Source of the DNA: Candidatus Fermentithermobacillaceae bacterium UBA3951
Lineage (GTDB): Bacteria > Bacillota > Sulfobacillia > Fermentithermobacillales > Fermentithermobacillaceae
Assembly (NCBI GenBank): GCA_002385465.1
Contig: DGDN01000119.1
Coordinates: 1 to 7,993, forward strand
Direction of reading: 5' to 3'
Length of the DNA stretch: 7,993 bases
In this document: positions 1 to 5,908 of the stretch, one piece after another
Layout: each line of letters begins with the position of its first letter
How positions within the stretch are numbered: the stretch's first letter is position 1
The notes under the pieces: model-generated
What the model was told of the DNA's origin: nothing
The model's database searches: none
Seen by the model: only the letters and a program-made list of their open reading frames with translations
Made by a program: the position numbers and the translations under genes

Positions 1-1
1 T

Positions 2-577
2 CCCTACGACGCAGAGCTTTTCGGTCACTGGTGGTACGAGGGTCCGGAGTGGATCGAGGAAGTGCTGAGGCTCACGGCCGGACCCTGTGGCACGGTGAGG
101 TCAGTGACACCGGGCACGTATTTGGAAGAGCATCCCCCCGGGGATATCGTGAAGCCGGCCGCATCAAGCTGGGGCTACAAAGGCTACAGCGAAGTCTGGC
201 TCGGGCCCGAGAACGGCTGGATATACAGGCACCTCCACGCTTGCCAAGAGGCCATGGCCGAAGCATCCCGAGCCTACGCCGGAGCCGGAGGGACCGTCCG
301 TCGCGCCCTCAACCAGGCGTTTCGAGAGCTCTTGCTTGCCCAAGCATCCGATTGGCCGTTCATACTGACGTCCGGCACGGTGCCGGACTACGCCCGTAAG
401 AGGCTTCTAAACCATATCGGACGGTTCCGGACCCTCATAAGCCAAGTGAACTCGGGGGAGATCGATGAGACCTATCTCCGCGAAGTGGAAGAAAGAGACA
501 ATATATTTGCCTTTCTCGACTTCGAGTCTTTTTCGAAGAAAGGCGAAAGCCTATCTGCCGTGCCATCCTTGCCCTAA
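2..577 (+). CDS. GH57 (DUF1957) 1,4-alpha-glucan branching enzyme, C-terminal part
   Basis: The 5' end is cut by the window edge; 191 residues remain of a family usually near 520-540. Members of this GH57 branch form alpha-1,6 branches in glycogen-like glucans in the cytoplasm. The fragment opens with PYDAELFGHWWYEGP, the GH57 branching-enzyme motif whose Asp (visible residue 3) is the family's catalytic acid/base. About 54 residues on, SSWG (Trp57) and then Trp66 and Trp73 match in spacing the aromatic residues that line the glucan site in this family. The remainder is the helical C-terminal domain, ending in a TAA at 575-577. The catalytic nucleophile Glu would lie upstream, outside the window. 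It leads a same-strand run, with tepA starting 38 bases later. The family call is strong; branching rather than another 4-alpha-glucanotransferase activity is inferred from the motif. Confidence 0.9.
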   Translation, partial: PYDAELFGHWWYEGPEWIEEVLRLTAGPCGTVRSVTPGTYLEEHPPGDIVKPAASSWGYKGYSEVWLGPENGWIYRHLHACQEAMAEASRAYAGAGGTVRRALNQAFRELLLAQASDWPFILTSGTVPDYARKRLLNHIGRFRTLISQVNSGEIDETYLREVEERDNIFAFLDFESFSKKGESLSAVPSLP

Positions 578-598
578 ACGCCGGCAATCCTATCTCTC

Positions 599-606
599 GA
601 AGAGGG
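599..606 (+). promoter_or_regulatory. Ribosome binding site of tepA
   Basis: GAAGAGGG lies 9 bases before the GTG at 616 and supports this non-ATG start. Another GTG at 608 is out of frame. Confidence 0.6.
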
Positions 607-615
607 TGTGATCGA

Positions 616-1404
616 GTGGCGCCGGGAGAAACTAGTCAGGAGAGGGCCCAGAACCTCAAGGAACTGGGCGTCGAAAACCTTCCTGAACAGAAAAGCAGCA
701 TCTTTTGTCTTCCCATAATAGGCCAGATCGAAGGCCATATAGTGCTTCCGTCTCAAAACAAGACGACAAAGTACGAACATGTCCTCCCTCAACTGGTCGC
801 GGTCGAGGAAAACCCGGACGTATCGGCGCTCCTCGTCCTCCTGAACACGGTAGGGGGAGACGTTGAGGCAGGTCTGGCCATCGCGGAACTCATAAAGAGC
901 CTGTCCAAACCCACGGTGTCGTTGGTCTTGGGAGGCGGGCACAGCATAGGCGTCCCGGTGGCCGTCGCGTCCAGGTATTCGTTCATAACCGATTCGGCCA
1001 CTATGACCATACATCCGATAAGGCTGGCGGGGACGGTCCTGGGTGTACCCCAGACCTATGAGTATCTGGAGAAGATGCAGGACCGGGTGATAAGGTTCGT
1101 TGTCGCCAACTCGAGGTGTTCTGAAGCGCAGTTCAGGGACCTCATGTTCCGGACAGGCGAACTTGCCCGCGACATAGGCACGGTACTTGTGGGGGAAGAA
1201 GCAGTCAAGGCCGGTCTCATAGACGAAGTAGGGGGTCTCAGTCAGGCAGTGGCCAAACTAAGGGAAATGGCCAAGCCGGAGGCCGAGAAGCGGGGGTCGT
1301 CACGAGGTCCCGAACCCTCCGGGAGGAGTCCCTCTCCCGACCCGCCCAAACCTTACGGCCCTGAGCCCCCCGTAACCGGCGCAGGTTTTCTCGGTACCTC
1401 CTGA
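616..1404 (+). CDS. tepA: ClpP-class serine protease TepA/YmfB
   Basis: This is a cytoplasmic ClpP-fold serine peptidase of the spore-former TepA/YmfB group. In Bacillus subtilis this protein helps degrade small acid-soluble spore proteins during spore outgrowth, and it was earlier described as a translocation-enhancing protein. The 262-residue product shows the family core: EGHIVLPSQNKTTKYEH (39-55), LNTVGGDVEAGLAIAE (76-91), the nucleophile elbow GGGHSIG with Ser110, TMTIHP with His133, and RDIGT with Asp186 as probable third triad member, then GLID (200-203). It starts at GTG 616 after a good ribosome binding site. Residues about 221-262 form a Pro/Ser/Gly/Arg-rich, probably disordered tail beyond the catalytic fold. 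ylzJ follows after 38 bases, as in many spore formers. The family is near certain; its substrates here are inferred. Confidence 0.95.
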   Translation: MAPGETSQERAQNLKELGVENLPEQKSSIFCLPIIGQIEGHIVLPSQNKTTKYEHVLPQLVAVEENPDVSALLVLLNTVGGDVEAGLAIAELIKSLSKPTVSLVLGGGHSIGVPVAVASRYSFITDSATMTIHPIRLAGTVLGVPQTYEYLEKMQDRVIRFVVANSRCSEAQFRDLMFRTGELARDIGTVLVGEEAVKAGLIDEVGGLSQAVAKLREMAKPEAEKRGSSRGPEPSGRSPSPDPPKPYGPEPPVTGAGFLGTS

Positions 1405-1406
1405 GA

Positions 1407-1420
1407 CCGTGACGCCACGG
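1407..1420 (+). other. Small perfect hairpin between tepA and ylzJ
   Basis: CCGTG and CACGG form a perfect 5-bp stem with a 4-base loop just after the tepA stop and before the ylzJ ribosome binding site. There is no following T-run, so it is not an intrinsic terminator. It might be a processing or stability element, or chance. Confidence 0.3.
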
Positions 1421-1442
1421 CATAAGGGAAGGGTGAGTCAGA

Positions 1443-1703
1443 ATGGTGATATACACGGTACTACCGCCTGATGAGGTGATGAAAGCCGGCGAAGGGAAAC
1501 CGCCCCACTACTTCACCATCGAGATGGACGGACGCACCTTCGTGATGGAGCTCGCCGACGGCCACGCGCGCATCGTGAGGCTCCTATCGACCAACCCCAG
1601 CGATTACCTGAACCCGGAATGGCAGCCGGGGAAGCAGGTCGGGTTTACCATCCCCGGGACGACAAACCCCGGCAGCTCAAACCGAGCTCCTCTTTCCACG
1701 TAA
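1443..1703 (+). CDS. ylzJ: YlzJ-like small protein
   Basis: This 86-residue protein matches the YlzJ family of unknown function, which sits directly after tepA in spore-forming Bacillota. Visible family features are the N-terminal MVIYTVLPPDEVM, a short beta-rich middle (EMDGRTFVMEL) and the signature STNPSDYLNPEWQPG at about 49-63. No signal peptide, membrane segment or catalytic motif is seen, so it is probably a soluble cytoplasmic partner protein. The ATG has an AAGGGTGAG-type ribosome binding site about 8 bases upstream. The Ser/Thr/Pro-rich C-terminus (68-86) is less conserved in character. In Bacillus the next gene is the DNA translocase spoIIIE, but here it is a small membrane protein. 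The family assignment is confident; the function is unknown. Confidence 0.88.
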   Translation: MVIYTVLPPDEVMKAGEGKPPHYFTIEMDGRTFVMELADGHARIVRLLSTNPSDYLNPEWQPGKQVGFTIPGTTNPGSSNRAPLST

Positions 1704-1728
1704 TTGAGAAGAGAGAACCGTGGGAAGC

Positions 1729-1733
1729 GGAGG
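1729..1733 (+). promoter_or_regulatory. Ribosome binding site deciding the start of the 54-residue protein
   Basis: A perfect GGAGG lies 8 bases before the GTG at 1742. It favours this start over the longer in-frame reading from 1619, which would overlap most of the ylzJ C-terminus. Confidence 0.7.
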
Positions 1734-1741
1734 ATCATAGC

Positions 1742-1906
1742 GTGAGAATCGGCTGCTTGGGAATAATCCTCTTGGTAATCGGCGCCTTTCTTCTCCTTGG
1801 AGGAATCGTAGGCGCTTTTCTGGGAATAGGCTTCGGCATCATAGGGGCCGTCTTCCACGCCGTGTTCGGCACGATAGGAGCCATATTCCGGGCGATTTTC
1901 CGCTAA
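1742..1906 (+). CDS. Small glycine-rich hydrophobic membrane protein with an internal repeat
   Basis: I do not recognise this 54-residue protein. It begins MRIGCLGIILLVIGAFLLLG and is almost entirely Gly, Ile, Leu, Phe and Ala. Residues about 5-35 can form one long or two short membrane helices. The C-terminal part holds an 11-residue repeat, IGAVFHAVFGT followed by IGAIFRAIFR, giving a cationic, amphipathic end with the only arginines after residue 2. The GTG start is chosen because of the perfect GGAGG 8 bases upstream. It is 38 bases after ylzJ on the same strand and probably cotranscribed. Its TAA overlaps the stop of the convergent L,D-transpeptidase. It could be a small inner-membrane protein of sporulating cells or a membrane-active peptide; nothing here settles this. 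Confidence 0.65.
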   Translation: MRIGCLGIILLVIGAFLLLGGIVGAFLGIGFGIIGAVFHAVFGTIGAIFRAIFR

Positions 1907-2355
1907 GTCCCCAGGTATTGAGCGGGGTAGGCGCCGGAGATGGTTACAGGGGTGCCGATGACTACCAAGGGGTATATGGTTTCAACATGCGGGTTGTGCA
2001 TCCTGATGCACCCGTTGGAGACGTACCCGCCTATGCTCCAGTCCGCGTTGGTGCCGTGGATGCCGTATGACCCGTAAGGAATGTTGAGCCCGATCCACCG
2101 TGAACCCAGGACTTCCCACCAGGGATTCGGGTCCTTCTCCACCACGGCCCAGTTCCCCTGGGGCGTTGGGGTCGAGGGTTTGCCAAGTCCAACGGGATAG
2201 GGCCCATACTGGCGGCCCGCGTAGTAAAATACCAGAGTCCTCGAAGGAATATCGATGTAGATGTGGCCCAAGCCCGCAGCATAGGACCAAAATTCAGGTC
2301 TGTACAAAATGATCCCCCGGTAGATGGTATGAGGGAGCTCCGGAGGAAGGTGCAT
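1903..2355 (-). CDS. YkuD-type L,D-transpeptidase
   Basis: This enzyme family forms or remodels 3-3 cross-links in peptidoglycan through a cysteine acyl-enzyme. The 150-residue product is a bare YkuD domain: HIYIDIPSRTLVFYYAGR (31-48), YPVGLGKPSTPTPQGNW (53-69) and the catalytic block IHGTN (99-103) to SNGCIRM (113-119), with His100, Ser113, Cys116 and Arg118 all present. There is no LysM domain and no evident signal peptide. The ATG at 2355 is the first possible start after the in-frame stop at 2404-2406, but it has no clear ribosome binding site. A TTG at 2307 (residue 17) has GGGGG six bases upstream and would give 134 residues. It lies 40 bases after uppP and ends the envelope operon. Short forms without a leader also occur in spore formers, where they may act on spore cortex or wall. 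The domain call is very secure; the start is not. Confidence 0.93.
   Translation of the reverse strand: MHLPPELPHTIYRGIILYRPEFWSYAAGLGHIYIDIPSRTLVFYYAGRQYGPYPVGLGKPSTPTPQGNWAVVEKDPNPWWEVLGSRWIGLNIPYGSYGIHGTNADWSIGGYVSNGCIRMHNPHVETIYPLVVIGTPVTISGAYPAQYLGT
2314..2318 (-). promoter_or_regulatory. Possible ribosome binding site for an internal TTG start of the L,D-transpeptidase
   Basis: On the minus strand GGGGG lies six bases before TTG at 2307-2305, in frame as codon 17. The upstream ATG at 2355 lacks a comparable site, so this may be the true start. Confidence 0.35.
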
Positions 2356-2395
2356 GAAGCGGCGCGAAAAAGGCTGCCTTGAGAGACTCCCGATA

Positions 2396-3322
2396 TCAGG
2401 CCCTCACCATCAAATAGACGAGCGAAAGGGCTCCCGCAGCCCAGCAGTAGTAGGCGTACTTCCTGAGATCGCCTTTCCGGACAGCTCGGAACACGAGAGA
2501 AAGCGCAACCAGCCCCGTCAAGAAGGCGACCGCTGCCCCCAGGAGGCCTGCAAGGCTTAGGACGGGCTCGCCCATAGCGACGGCTTCTCTGAAATCCAAG
2601 AAGGCACCGCCGAATATGGCCGGAAGGGCAAGGAGAAAGGAGAACCTGGCGGCATCCTCTCTATCCATCCCTGAGAGAAGGCCTGAGGCAATGGTCGCAC
2701 CGGACCGGGATATCCCCGGGATGACCGCTACGGCCTGGGAAAGCCCAACGATAATGGCGCGTCTCATGTTGACCGTTGAAAGGACTGGGGCATCGTCCTC
2801 GCGACCTTGTCTTCTGTAATCCCCTCGCCGCAAAGGTCTCCCCCTCAGGCGTCTCGCGGGTCTCCCTTCGGGTTCTCCGCCTCCGGGCCGGACCTTCCCG
2901 TCCGAAATCTCGCGGATATCCTCCCGGGATCCGCCCTTCAATATGAAACCGGTGAGGATGAGGCCCAGGGCAGCCACCCCTCCGGAACTGAATACCGTAT
3001 CAAGGAAATTCCCGAAGAATACGCCGACCACCGCACCGGGAACCGACGCAACAGCAAGAAGCCCCACAACGGAAAGAGCGCGGGACCTTTCGCTTCGCGA
3101 CCCGGGCCTCAGGATCCCTTTCAAGAGCCACAGGATCTCGTCCCACAGCATGACCACGGTTGCAGTGGCGGTCCCCAGATGGAGGAGGAGGCTCAGCGAC
3201 AAACCCGGCGCCGGAAAGCCGAGGACAAGGGAACCCAGAAGGAGGTGTCCCGAGCTGGACACCGGTAAAAACTCTGTTAGCCCTTGTATGAGTCCCAAGA
3301 GAATGGCCTGCACAGCGTTCAT
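2396..3322 (-). CDS. uppP: Undecaprenyl-diphosphatase UppP (BacA family)
   Basis: This integral membrane enzyme removes a phosphate from undecaprenyl diphosphate, returning the lipid carrier for peptidoglycan and other surface polymers. It also gives bacitracin tolerance in this family. Both signatures are intact: QGLTEFLPVSSSGH (13-26), with Glu17 and His26, and PGISRSGAT (202-210), with Arg206. Hydrophobic segments occur near 42-60, 84-104, 115-129, 189-201, 226-242, 254-279 and 289-306. At 308 residues it is about 35-40 longer than the usual 265-275. The excess is a charged Arg/Gly-rich stretch near 131-186. The ATG at 3322 has a strong AGGGGAGGA ribosome binding site. It sits between the exporter permease and the L,D-transpeptidase, with gaps of 40 bases each, which fits a cell-wall role. 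Confidence 0.96.
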   Translation of the reverse strand: MNAVQAILLGLIQGLTEFLPVSSSGHLLLGSLVLGFPAPGLSLSLLLHLGTATATVVMLWDEILWLLKGILRPGSRSERSRALSVVGLLAVASVPGAVVGVFFGNFLDTVFSSGGVAALGLILTGFILKGGSREDIREISDGKVRPGGGEPEGRPARRLRGRPLRRGDYRRQGREDDAPVLSTVNMRRAIIVGLSQAVAVIPGISRSGATIASGLLSGMDREDAARFSFLLALPAIFGGAFLDFREAVAMGEPVLSLAGLLGAAVAFLTGLVALSLVFRAVRKGDLRKYAYYCWAAGALSLVYLMVRA

Positions 3323-3330
3323 ATGCGGTC

Positions 3331-3339
3331 TCCTCCCCT
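3331..3339 (-). promoter_or_regulatory. Strong ribosome binding site of uppP
   Basis: AGGGGAGGA on the minus strand lies 8 bases before the ATG at 3322. It allows uppP to be translated independently although it follows the permease by only 40 bases. Confidence 0.7.
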
Positions 3340-3362
3340 ACCGGCCAAGATTTCGTACCCGG

Positions 3363-5069
3363 TCACATATCGGTCAGCATCCTGTGAAGCCTCTTGGTCG
3401 CGGGCCCCAACATGAAACCTGTCGCTCCAAAAGCCATGGCGAAGAGCCCGAGGTAAGAAACGATGGATAGGACAGGGACGGCTCCTTCTCCAAACCTTGA
3501 CCGGAAGATCAGGGGAATGAAGAGTACGGCACCAATGAGGACGATCATCCCCATGGAAGAGAACATCGTGGTGAGCAGTTTCCCCGTCCCCTTGCCTCCG
3601 GCGGAGGCTCCCAGCTCTATCCTCAGAGTAAAGTCAGGGAAGTACACATCGAGCGCGATCTGAAGACTCGCCACGAGTAAGGACGCAAGTACGCCTGAGA
3701 AAAGGCCCGTCCACAAAGTGAGACGAGGCAGAACCGTAAACTCCAGGAAGACGAGAAACGAAGAGACGAAGACAAGAGGCCAGAAGGCTGCATAAGTGAG
3801 CTTGGCCAGGAGAAGCGTCCTCGCGCTCACGGGACAGGCCCTTAGAATCCAGAAAGACTCCCCCTCCCGGGACAGGGAAACGCCTCCGGTCTGAGAGGAA
3901 GTCACCGAGCCCATGAGCACGGGCATGAGCACCATTATCACCGATAAAACGGTCGTGTCGGTAGACTGGGCCTCTCCCAGAATTCCCTCTCCCACGGCAT
4001 TCGTCATGTTGTAAGAAAAAAACCCAAGCCCTATCAAGGCTACGACGACGGTATACCAGACCACCGGGTCTCGCCAGAGCGTCTTCAGGTCTTTCCGTAA
4101 GACCGACCAATACACGCCCTGGAGGCGGCTGCCTGCGACCCGCCTCGACGCCCTCCGGACCCTCTTCTTCGCGGGCCTAAGCTCCTCCGTACGGCCTGAC
4201 CAGCCGGCAAGATACCACTTCTCGGAGAGGAGAAGTGCGGCATAGGTGGATCCAAAGGCCAGGAGGAGAAGGGGAACCCATCCTCCAATGCCGTCTATGC
4301 CGAATTCACGCACGCTTCCAAGAATGCCTTTGGTCATCCACGTGGTCGGCAGGTACCACATCTCTGAGAGCCGCCCTCTGCCCAATGATTCGATGATGGC
4401 CGTGGGATCGCCCGACTGGCTTACCTTTGCGTTGAGGAGCTGGCTGGCGATAACAATCAGTATTCCGAAGATGGCCGAAAACGCTATGAAAAGCTGCTTC
4501 ATCTTGCGTCCCGGGAGGTACCTCATGGCCATGAGCAGGATCAGGCTGATGACCCCGTGACACGACAAAAGGAAGAGGAGGAACCCGGCTGTGGCCAAGA
4601 TGTAGAAACCCACTCCCAGGCCCCGGGCCAACCCGAAGGCTATCCACGCGGGCAGCCCGTACAGGGTACTCATGAGCACCGTAGTGCCGAAGGAGGCCAA
4701 GAATTTGGCCCCGAACACTGCCCACACGGGCACGGGCTGGCAGAGGAGAAAACCCGCATCGGGAGATTCGTACACGGTCTTGTAGGTCGTCTGTATACCC
4801 ATCAGGATAACCATGCTCAAGACAAACAAGGAAGACACGTTGAGCAGGTTGATCTCCACTGCCCTCCGGAGATCAGGAAATCCGCCGAGGGACTCTGCCA
4901 GGTGCCCGAAGAGGCGCCAGGCCCCATAACCGAATGCAGATCCCAGCAAGGCCCAGATCACAATCGCCCCTATGGACCCAAGCCTCTCTTTGACGGATGC
5001 TTTGCCTCTCCCCGCGAGAAGAGATCTCAGGTCGCGCCTTAGAATAATCCAGATGTAGCCCACGACCAT
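3363..5069 (-). CDS. ABC-2-type exporter permease, duplicated two-half form
   Basis: This 568-residue membrane protein is the probable partner of the ATPase at 5069-5890. The two share a TAATG junction with a one-base overlap, so translation is likely coupled. About twelve hydrophobic segments are visible, near 32-54, 78-93, 120-147, 153-183, 193-213, 262-284, 334-354, 373-393, 419-446, 450-476, 503-523 and 532-554. A charged linker (291-320) separates two halves that resemble each other: each opens with a short LRRDLRSL/LRKDLKTL element (10-17; 324-331) and has an aligned block after the second membrane segment (GFLLCQPVP...AKF, about 106-123; SFWILRACPVS...AKL, about 405-423). It fits the large putative ABC-2 exporter family found in Bacillota. 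The substrate is unknown; an envelope precursor, a lipid, a peptide or a drug are all possible. Confidence 0.85.
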   Translation of the reverse strand: MVVGYIWIILRRDLRSLLAGRGKASVKERLGSIGAIVIWALLGSAFGYGAWRLFGHLAESLGGFPDLRRAVEINLLNVSSLFVLSMVILMGIQTTYKTVYESPDAGFLLCQPVPVWAVFGAKFLASFGTTVLMSTLYGLPAWIAFGLARGLGVGFYILATAGFLLFLLSCHGVISLILLMAMRYLPGRKMKQLFIAFSAIFGILIVIASQLLNAKVSQSGDPTAIIESLGRGRLSEMWYLPTTWMTKGILGSVREFGIDGIGGWVPLLLLAFGSTYAALLLSEKWYLAGWSGRTEELRPAKKRVRRASRRVAGSRLQGVYWSVLRKDLKTLWRDPVVWYTVVVALIGLGFFSYNMTNAVGEGILGEAQSTDTTVLSVIMVLMPVLMGSVTSSQTGGVSLSREGESFWILRACPVSARTLLLAKLTYAAFWPLVFVSSFLVFLEFTVLPRLTLWTGLFSGVLASLLVASLQIALDVYFPDFTLRIELGASAGGKGTGKLLTTMFSSMGMIVLIGAVLFIPLIFRSRFGEGAVPVLSIVSYLGLFAMAFGATGFMLGPATKRLHRMLTDM

Positions 5070-5890
5070 TACTCCCTTCTCGCGACGTCTCCGGCAGACG
5101 AGTCGCCCGAAGACGTTTGGTCGGAGGACAAGTGCCTTATCAGCTCCTTGTATTCTTCGCCCCCGGTCAGCTTCAAGAAGAGGTCTTCCAGTGAGAAGCC
5201 TGCGCCTTCTTTACCCGGCACTGCCTTGGAGCGGAGCTCTTCGACAGTCCCTTCAGCGATAAGGACACCGTTTTGGATGATCCCTACCCGGTCGCACATC
5301 CTCTCGGCTATCTCGAGGACATGGGTCGAGACGAAAACGGCCCCGCCGTCGTCTGCGATCCTCCGCAGGATGTCCTTGACCAACCGGGCGCTCCTCGGGT
5401 CGAGTCCCACGGTTGGCTCGTCCAAGAAGAGGACCTTGGGTTCTCCCAGAAGAGCACAGGCGATACATACCTTTTGCTTCATGCCGTGGGAAAAACCGCC
5501 CAGAAGTTCGTCCTGCCTGTCGGTAAGTTCGAAAAGAGCCATGAGCTCGTCGATTTTCTTTTCGGTTCTATCCGGCGGAAGCCGTCTCAAATCTCCTACA
5601 AACCGGAGGAGCTCTCTTGCGGTGAGCCTTTCATAAACATGGGGCGTGTCGGGGACGTAGCCCAGGACCCTCTTAGCGGCTACCGGGTCCTTTGCCACAG
5701 GAGTGCCGGCCACCCAGGCTTCCCCACTGGTGGGGCTCGTGAGGCCCACAAGCATCTTGATGGTCGTTGTCTTCCCCGCTCCGTTAGGCCCTAGGAATCC
5801 AAATATCTCTCCCGGCTTGACCGTAAGGTTTAAGTTGTCCACGGCCGTAAGAGACCCATACCTCTTCGTGAGGTTCACGGCTGTAATCAC
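5069..5890 (-). CDS. ABC exporter ATP-binding protein
   Basis: This cytoplasmic ATPase powers the permease encoded next. The 273 residues contain Walker A GPNGAGKTT (34-42), the Q-loop region GYVPDTPHVYERLT (77-90) with Asp where Gln is usual, the signature GGFSHGMKQK (131-140), Walker B VLFLDEPTVGLDP (153-165) and the switch His190 in VSTH. The altered Q-loop and signature are common in CcmA/NatA-like ABC-2 exporters, so they do not suggest an inactive protein. The last 25 or so residues are Ser/Asp-rich and probably flexible. The start is GTG at 5890, with GGGGGAG about 6 bases upstream; it lies 18 bases after the glycosyltransferase stop. Homodimerisation against the two-half permease is inferred. 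Confidence 0.93.
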   Translation of the reverse strand: MITAVNLTKRYGSLTAVDNLNLTVKPGEIFGFLGPNGAGKTTTIKMLVGLTSPTSGEAWVAGTPVAKDPVAAKRVLGYVPDTPHVYERLTARELLRFVGDLRRLPPDRTEKKIDELMALFELTDRQDELLGGFSHGMKQKVCIACALLGEPKVLFLDEPTVGLDPRSARLVKDILRRIADDGGAVFVSTHVLEIAERMCDRVGIIQNGVLIAEGTVEELRSKAVPGKEGAGFSLEDLFLKLTGGEEYKELIRHLSSDQTSSGDSSAGDVARRE

Positions 5891-5908
5891 GGTTTCTCCC
5901 CCGCATCG

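Noticed and set aside
574..1014. Minus-strand open frame opposite tepA
   Set aside because: tepA is intact with its catalytic residues on the other strand; the antisense product has no recognisable features.
1619..1741. Longer in-frame reading of the small membrane protein (95 residues)
   Set aside because: The extension overlaps the last 85 bases of ylzJ, is unlike the hydrophobic core in composition, and the perfect GGAGG before 1742 marks a better start.
2807..3268. Plus-strand open frame opposite uppP
   Set aside because: It lies wholly antisense to an intact uppP, is rich in Arg, Pro and Ser as expected for GC-rich shadow frames, and has no recognisable domain.
4557..5042. Plus-strand open frame opposite the permease
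   Set aside because: It is antisense to a well-supported gene and shows low-complexity His/Gln/Gly composition with no domain.
5086..5100. CGTCT/AGACG inverted repeat near the ATPase 3' end as a terminator
   Set aside because: It has a short stem, no T-run, lies inside the coding sequence and precedes a translationally coupled permease.
5468..5500. Degenerate ABC signature suggesting a dead ATPase
   Set aside because: SHGMKQK-type signatures and a non-Gln Q-loop are common in active ABC-2 exporter ATPases; Walker A, Walker B and the switch His are intact.
5148..5794. Two plus-strand open frames opposite the ABC ATPase
   Set aside because: The minus strand encodes every ATPase motif in this stretch, so these frames are shadows.
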